64,000 nt of DNA from Paenibacillus alba (GTDB lineage Bacteria > Bacillota > Bacilli > Paenibacillales > NBRC-103111), in assembly GCF_013204855.1 (NCBI RefSeq), contig NZ_JABMKZ010000042.1, positions 1 through 64,000 on the forward strand, in the 5' to 3' direction. The notes beneath the pieces were generated by a model. It made no database searches and had not been told where the DNA came from. It worked only from the letters and a program-made list of their open reading frames with translations. Both the position numbers and the translations under genes were made by a program. This document shows, one piece after another, positions 61,805 through 64,000 of the stretch (position 1 is its first letter; the number at the start of each line of letters is the position of its first letter).

Positions 61805-62824
61805 TTAGGTGTTGTCAAGTTGCTTGCAGGAGTCTCTTTCAATCAATTTGCCATAAATGGCTATTTTCTGAGGGCTCCCGCCATATTCAATTTTGCGAAT
61901 GAGAAAGTCGACAGCCTCGCAGCCAAGCTGCTCACGTTGAACTTGAATCGTTGTGAGGCGAGGCGTGATCATCCGGGCTGCTTCAATATCGTCGAAACCG
62001 ACGATGGAGATAGTGTTGGGTACGTTATAGCCCCTGGCCGTCACCGTTTGAATGAGCGAAATGGCAAGACGATCGTTGGCACATACCCAAGCTGTGGGCA
62101 GCGAAGGCAACGCATCTACAAAGGAGGCTAACTCGTCCATATTGGAGCTTTGTGCATCTAAGGATGGAGCATTCACTAGGCTGTGATCCATGTTGATGGT
62201 CAGTCCCGCGTCTGACATCGCATGTTGAAATCCGTGCCAGCGTTCCTTGAAGCTTTTGGCTAAATGGACTGCTCCGATGAACCCAATTTCCCGATGGCCC
62301 TTGGAGATTAGATAAGCCGTAAGTTTATAGGCCTCTTCGGTGTGGGCCGTCACGACGGCATCCAACTGCAGGCTATCGTAGTAATGGTCTACTGTAACGA
62401 GCGGCGTTCCCAAATCCTGAAGCATGCGGACATAGTCTAGCTGGAAAACGCCGATTGTCAGTATGCCATGGAACACCATTTCATGGTAGAGATCCGGCAG
62501 TGTCAGCTGCTGCTCCATCTCTTCGGCAACTCCGCAAATAATGGCGTTATAGCCAAGTTCCTTGGCTTTTTTCTCAATGGACCAGAACACCTCGGAGAAA
62601 AAGATGGCATCCTGGGGGATATGTTCAGGGATAAGGACGAGCAGATGGTGCTGCTTCTTTTTGCTTCTGGACTCTGTCCGGTACTTCAGTTGATTCGCCG
62701 CTTCAAAAACACGGGCACGCAGTTCCTCGCTGACACCTGCTTTATGGTTGAGAGCCAAGGAGACAGCATTTTTGGAAATGCCCAGCGTATCGGCTATGTC
62801 TTGCATGGAGGTTTTCGAATTCAT
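61805..62824 (-). CDS. LacI-family transcriptional regulator
   Basis: A 339-residue regulator. The LacI helix-turn-helix is MQDIADTLGISKNAVSLALNHKAGVSEELRARV at residues 6-40, followed by the hinge and periplasmic-binding-protein-like effector domain (PLVTVDHYYDSLQLDAVVTAHTEEAYKLTAYLISKGHREIGFIG and WVCANDRLAISLIQ, SIVGFDDIEAARMITPRLTTIQVQREQLGCEAVDFLI). Start: ATG after AAGGGGAAC. It converges with the GH2 gene. Its targets are not visible, possibly the next gene leftwards or a sugar-utilisation operon elsewhere. Confidence 0.9.
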   Translation of the reverse strand: MNSKTSMQDIADTLGISKNAVSLALNHKAGVSEELRARVFEAANQLKYRTESRSKKKQHHLLVLIPEHIPQDAIFFSEVFWSIEKKAKELGYNAIICGVAEEMEQQLTLPDLYHEMVFHGILTIGVFQLDYVRMLQDLGTPLVTVDHYYDSLQLDAVVTAHTEEAYKLTAYLISKGHREIGFIGAVHLAKSFKERWHGFQHAMSDAGLTINMDHSLVNAPSLDAQSSNMDELASFVDALPSLPTAWVCANDRLAISLIQTVTARGYNVPNTISIVGFDDIEAARMITPRLTTIQVQREQLGCEAVDFLIRKIEYGGSPQKIAIYGKLIERDSCKQLDNT

Positions 62825-62941
62825 GGTGGTGTTCCCCTTAACCTTGATGTGGATCTGACTTGAATTTTATAAGTTAAAGGGAGTTTTGTAAAGTTATAAA
62901 AAAGATGTCGATGCTTTACAAAAAGATGTAGACCGAATAGG

Positions 62942-63529
62942 TTAGTTTTCCAAAATGAACTGTTCCAGTTTTTTGAGCTTGTCGGATGAGGGCGGACCGG
63001 AATTGTCCAGATACAGGATCGAAGAGGGGGCAATGTTCCACTGAATTTCCTTGCGGAGGAGGGACGGACTGAACTCCTGCCAATGCTCCAGCTTCCACAA
63101 ATCCAGTGCAGACCCCCTTGCTTGAATACGCTCTTGGTAGCTGGTCTCGTTCGGAAGATAAACGAAAATGGCTCTCACAGTTACGTCGCTAATGGTCGCT
63201 CCGATTTTGGAAAGCTCGTTGACTAGCCAGAGTGGATCAGAGAGTTCTCGGGTAAAAGGACCGATAACAACGGCATCTAAGCCGAGATCGAGATTTTCTA
63301 ACGCGGCGTCCATCGTAATGCGGTATCCCAAATCGCGGCAATATGTTTTGTAGATGGGGGAATCCCGATCATCCGGATCCTGCCCGGCAAGGGGCATAAT
63401 GGTTTCTGCCGCGGGGCGCAGGAGCGTATCCATGTCAAGGAAAGCCCCGCCGTGATGGCGAGCCCAAGCTTTGGCAAGCGTTGTTTTGCCTGCGCCGGCA
63501 GGACCTAAGAAAAAGATGAGTTTGCGCAT
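62942..63529 (-). CDS. P-loop nucleotide kinase-like protein
   Basis: A 195-residue protein with a P-loop (FFLGPAGAGKTTLAKAWA) at the N-terminus and a lid-like region (TVRAIFVYLPNETSYQERIQARG), as in the shikimate/gluconate or zeta-toxin/AAA_33-type kinases. There is no signal peptide. The ATG at 63529 follows GGAGG and gives the usual N-terminus; the open frame from 63568 lacks a ribosome binding site. The substrate is unknown. It stands between the LacI gene and a serine hydrolase gene on the opposite strand. Confidence 0.8.
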   Translation of the reverse strand: MRKLIFFLGPAGAGKTTLAKAWARHHGGAFLDMDTLLRPAAETIMPLAGQDPDDRDSPIYKTYCRDLGYRITMDAALENLDLGLDAVVIGPFTRELSDPLWLVNELSKIGATISDVTVRAIFVYLPNETSYQERIQARGSALDLWKLEHWQEFSPSLLRKEIQWNIAPSSILYLDNSGPPSSDKLKKLEQFILEN

Positions 63530-63708
63530 CGATACCTCCGAAGTAGATTTGTGAAAATATTGTAACACAGGAGGGGGGAAACCAAATATTTTAAGCTAAT
63601 TTTAAGCTAAAATTTATTTTATTTTAAGGATTAGGCCATAATTGGTTCATATTTTTGGAGTAAAATGCTTCAACAGGGGTTAAACCATACTGGAAGGATT
63701 CGATAGAA

Positions 63709-64000
63709 ATGAAAAATAAAAAGAATCCACTTGTCGGAAGTGGACAGGGCACGTCAACCCTATCTATGTCAGCAGCAGAAACCCAAATGAAACAAATGTC
63801 AGCTATGTTGCCGAAAACGGAAAGGCCGTCTTTTCAAAAAGCAAATTGGCCAACCGCAGGGTGGAGTATGAGCACACCGGAGTCGCAAGGCATGCATGCG
63901 TCTGCCCTCGCTAAGATGCTCAAAATATTTCGCCATCAAGCCGTACATAGTGTGGCTGTCATTCGAAACGGATATGTAGTAGCAGAAGCCTATAACGATA
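63709..64000 (+). CDS. serine hydrolase (beta-lactamase-like), 5' end only
   Basis: The gene runs off the right edge. The 97 visible codons start at ATG 63709 with GGAAGG about 11 bases ahead and read through without stops: MKNKKNPLVG..., then WPTAGWSMSTPESQGMHASALAKML and HSVAVIRNGYVVAEAYND. This is the N-terminus of class C beta-lactamase-related serine hydrolases (the active SxxK is beyond the window). There is no clear signal peptide in the visible part. The remainder of the gene is needed for the exact assignment. Confidence 0.75.
   Translation, partial: MKNKKNPLVGSGQGTSTLSMSAAETQMKQMSAMLPKTERPSFQKANWPTAGWSMSTPESQGMHASALAKMLKIFRHQAVHSVAVIRNGYVVAEAYND

Overview
The window looks like a piece of the chromosome of a Paenibacillus-type Gram-positive bacterium. 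The support is indirect: a moderate GC content, strong GGAGG ribosome binding sites, LplA/LplB/YtcP-type oligosaccharide ABC transporters, a membrane-bound AraC regulator with an extracellular sensor region, an S-layer-anchored pectate lyase, glnQHMP and glnK-glnL homologues in Bacillus order, and many short GC-rich repeats between genes. I see no rRNA, tRNA, phage or IS genes and no CRISPR array.

Layout. 0.4-4.7 kb: a small orphan protein, a sensor-type AraC regulator and a divergent lipoprotein binding protein. 4.7-5.8 kb: repeats. 5.9-11.1 kb: a glutamine/amino-acid ABC transporter (glnQHMP) followed by a GlnK/GlnL-like two-component system, with a GlnR-type box in front. 11.4-23.7 kb: a pectin/rhamnogalacturonan locus made of a binding protein, two permeases, a toroid-like protein, an MFS transporter, a GH105 hydrolase and a 1756-residue Ig/PL9/SLH surface lyase. 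Near-identical operators in front of both binding-protein genes (3.1 and 11.25 kb) suggest that the AraC regulator controls both. 23.8-24.2 kb: a 112-bp tandem repeat. 24.4-31 kb: small regulatory and housekeeping units (phosphatase, AraC-GyrI, DoxX, DODA-type dioxygenase with HxlR, ArsR/SRPBCC/DUF3052, a decayed histidine phosphatase, a Gfo/Idh oxidoreductase).

31.7-40.2 kb is the least familiar block: an LLM flavin monooxygenase, a rhodanese, a thioredoxin-like protein and an argininosuccinate-lyase-like enzyme, then a terminator, then an amidohydrolase and a complete ABC importer. It looks like uptake and breakdown of a small compound, possibly a succinyl adduct (C-S or C-N bonded) or an aminopolycarboxylate. 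40.1-49.2 kb is a guanidine-use locus: an APC permease and, divergently, the two carboxyguanidine deiminase subunits, a guanidine/urea carboxylase and an allophanate hydrolase. Each transcript starts with its own guanidine-I (ykkC) riboswitch and terminator, and GlnR-type boxes lie between them. The allophanate hydrolase is frameshifted in a G4 run and carries an expanded repeat linker.

49.2-51 kb: a nested repeat region. 51-64 kb: an MFS exporter with an ArsR regulator, a compact cluster of DnaA boxes, a YhgE/Pip protein with two sets of tandem helical repeats, a netrin-like secreted protein, PAP2 and a glycolipid glycosyltransferase, a GH2 glycosidase with a divergent ArsR-like regulator, a LacI regulator, a P-loop kinase-like protein and the start of a serine hydrolase.
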